Shown here: positions 6,666-7,421 of the stretch, piece after piece
Layout of the letters: the number at the start of each line of letters is the position of its first letter
How positions within the stretch are numbered: position 1 is the first letter of the stretch
Assembly: GCA_030151165.1 (NCBI GenBank)
Contig: JASLEM010000144.1
Location: 1-7,421, forward strand
Length of the DNA: 7,421 nucleotides
Direction of reading: 5' to 3'
DNA from: Burkholderiaceae bacterium
GTDB taxonomy: Bacteria > Pseudomonadota > Gammaproteobacteria > Burkholderiales > Burkholderiaceae
Translations under genes and position numbers: made by a program
Notes under the pieces: generated by a model
The model's database searches: none
Seen by the model: only the letters and a program-made list of their open reading frames with translations
Told to the model about the DNA's origin: nothing

Positions 6666-7421
6666 ATGTTCCGCTCCTCGCCCACCTACATCGATTCGTA
6701 CTACGCGGCCACCACGCGCCACCTGCAGGTGTCGCGGCCGACGCTGGCGGAAGACCTGGACGTCGACGTCTGCGTCGTCGGCGCCGGCTTCTTCGGCCTG
6801 TACACCGCGCTGGAGCTCGCGAAGGCCGGCAAGCGCGTCGCGATCCTCGAGGCGAGCCGCGTGGGCTGGGGAGCGTCGGGCCGCAACGGCGGCCAGATGA
6901 TCATCGGCTTCCCGTGCGGCATGCAGCGCCTGAAGGGCGCGATGGGACAGGAGCGCGCCAAGCGCATGTTCGACGCGTCGCGCGAGGCGGTGCGCGACAT
7001 CCGCGGCATCATGTCCGAGCACCAGATCGACTGCGACCTCGTCGAAGGCCACCTCGAGGTCGCCGTGCTCAAGCGCCGCGTCGCCGACCTCACCGGCTGG
7101 ATCGAGGAATGCGTGAACGAGTGGGGGTATGACAAGCTCCAGCTCGTCGAGAAGAAGGACCTGCCGAAGTACCTGAACTCGCCGCGCTTCCAGGCCGGCA
7201 TCATCGACCCGGAGGGCTGCCACATCCATCCGCTGAAGTACGTGCTAGGCCTGGCGCGCGCCGTCGAGAGCGAAGGCGTGAAGATCTACGAGCTGAGCAA
7301 GGTCGACGGCTACGAGGAACGCGCGAACCACATCGAGGTGCGCTCGGGCGAGCACCGCGTGAAGTGCGCGCAGCTCGTGCTCGCGACCAACGCCTACGTC
7401 GACAAGCTCGCGCCCAGCCTG
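6666..7421 (+). CDS. puuB: FAD-dependent oxidoreductase, likely gamma-glutamylputrescine oxidase (3' end outside window)
   Basis: This is the N-terminal 252 residues of a DadA/PuuB-type flavoenzyme; the frame is open to the last base. From family and context it would oxidise the gamma-glutamylated amine made by the upstream synthetase to an aldehyde, releasing ammonia and hydrogen peroxide. The N-terminus MFRSSPTYIDSYYAAT is followed by an FAD-binding Rossmann fold: VCVVGAGFFGLYTALELA (35-52, GxGxxG at 39-44), ending in the ribose-binding acid of AILEA (E62). The family signature VGWGASGRNGGQMIIG lies at 66-81. DPEGCHIHPLKYVLGLARA (181-199) and LATNAYVDKL (239-248) also match this group. PuuB-type enzymes are about 425-430 residues, so some 175 are missing. 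The ATG at 6666 was chosen because the conserved N-terminus follows it and the frame upstream is intergenic; GAAAG at 6655-6659 is a weak ribosome site. The spacing of 111 bases from puuA fits an operon. A general amino-acid or amine oxidase cannot be excluded. Confidence 0.85.
   Translation, partial: MFRSSPTYIDSYYAATTRHLQVSRPTLAEDLDVDVCVVGAGFFGLYTALELAKAGKRVAILEASRVGWGASGRNGGQMIIGFPCGMQRLKGAMGQERAKRMFDASREAVRDIRGIMSEHQIDCDLVEGHLEVAVLKRRVADLTGWIEECVNEWGYDKLQLVEKKDLPKYLNSPRFQAGIIDPEGCHIHPLKYVLGLARAVESEGVKIYELSKVDGYEERANHIEVRSGEHRVKCAQLVLATNAYVDKLAPSL

Noticed and set aside
5219..7132. A 637-codon plus-strand frame overlapping puuA and puuB
   Set aside because: It crosses the puuA stop and the spacer and is almost entirely Arg/Pro/Ala; the two real genes explain the region.

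Overview
The window is a very GC-rich stretch of bacterial chromosome, about 70% G+C by eye, with third codon positions almost all G or C. Gene content and protein style fit a betaproteobacterium of the Burkholderiales. That placement is an inference from composition and gene types; there is no rRNA or other marker gene in the window to fix it. It holds six protein-coding genes, two of them cut by the window edges. There are no tRNA or rRNA genes, CRISPR arrays, insertion sequences or phage genes.

Layout: (1) Bases 2-1645 (+) are the 3' part of a Kup-type potassium uptake gene, followed 8 bases later by a 98-codon gene of unknown function (1654-1950, +). (2) Only 4 bases separate that small gene from the convergent stop of a membrane-anchored diguanylate cyclase (1955-3160, -), which has an intact GGDEF motif and an intact RxxD inhibitory site. 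(3) A 203-base gap upstream of the cyclase holds a terminator-like hairpin with T-rich arms on both strands. (4) Next comes a MocR-type regulator (GntR DNA-binding domain fused to an aminotransferase-like domain; 3364-5001, -), divergent from a glutamine-synthetase-family gene (5097-6554, +). (5) After 111 bases of repeat- and palindrome-rich spacer, an FAD-dependent oxidoreductase of the PuuB/DadA type begins at 6666 and runs off the end of the window.

The right half looks like the start of a polyamine degradation locus using gamma-glutamylated intermediates. The synthetase would couple glutamate to putrescine or a similar amine, the oxidoreductase would oxidise the product, and the divergent MocR protein would control both. 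The roughly 95-base divergent region carries two exact 10-base direct repeats (GAAGTGGCCC, 24 bases apart) and an inverted half-site (CTGGGCCA), a layout typical of MocR-family operators. The left half (potassium uptake, small unknown protein, c-di-GMP synthesis) shows no evident functional link to it. I see no clear sign of a wholly new system. The most useful leads are the candidate operator, the small uncharacterised gene behind kup, the structured puuA-puuB spacer, and the cyclase's unrecognised membrane sensor region.
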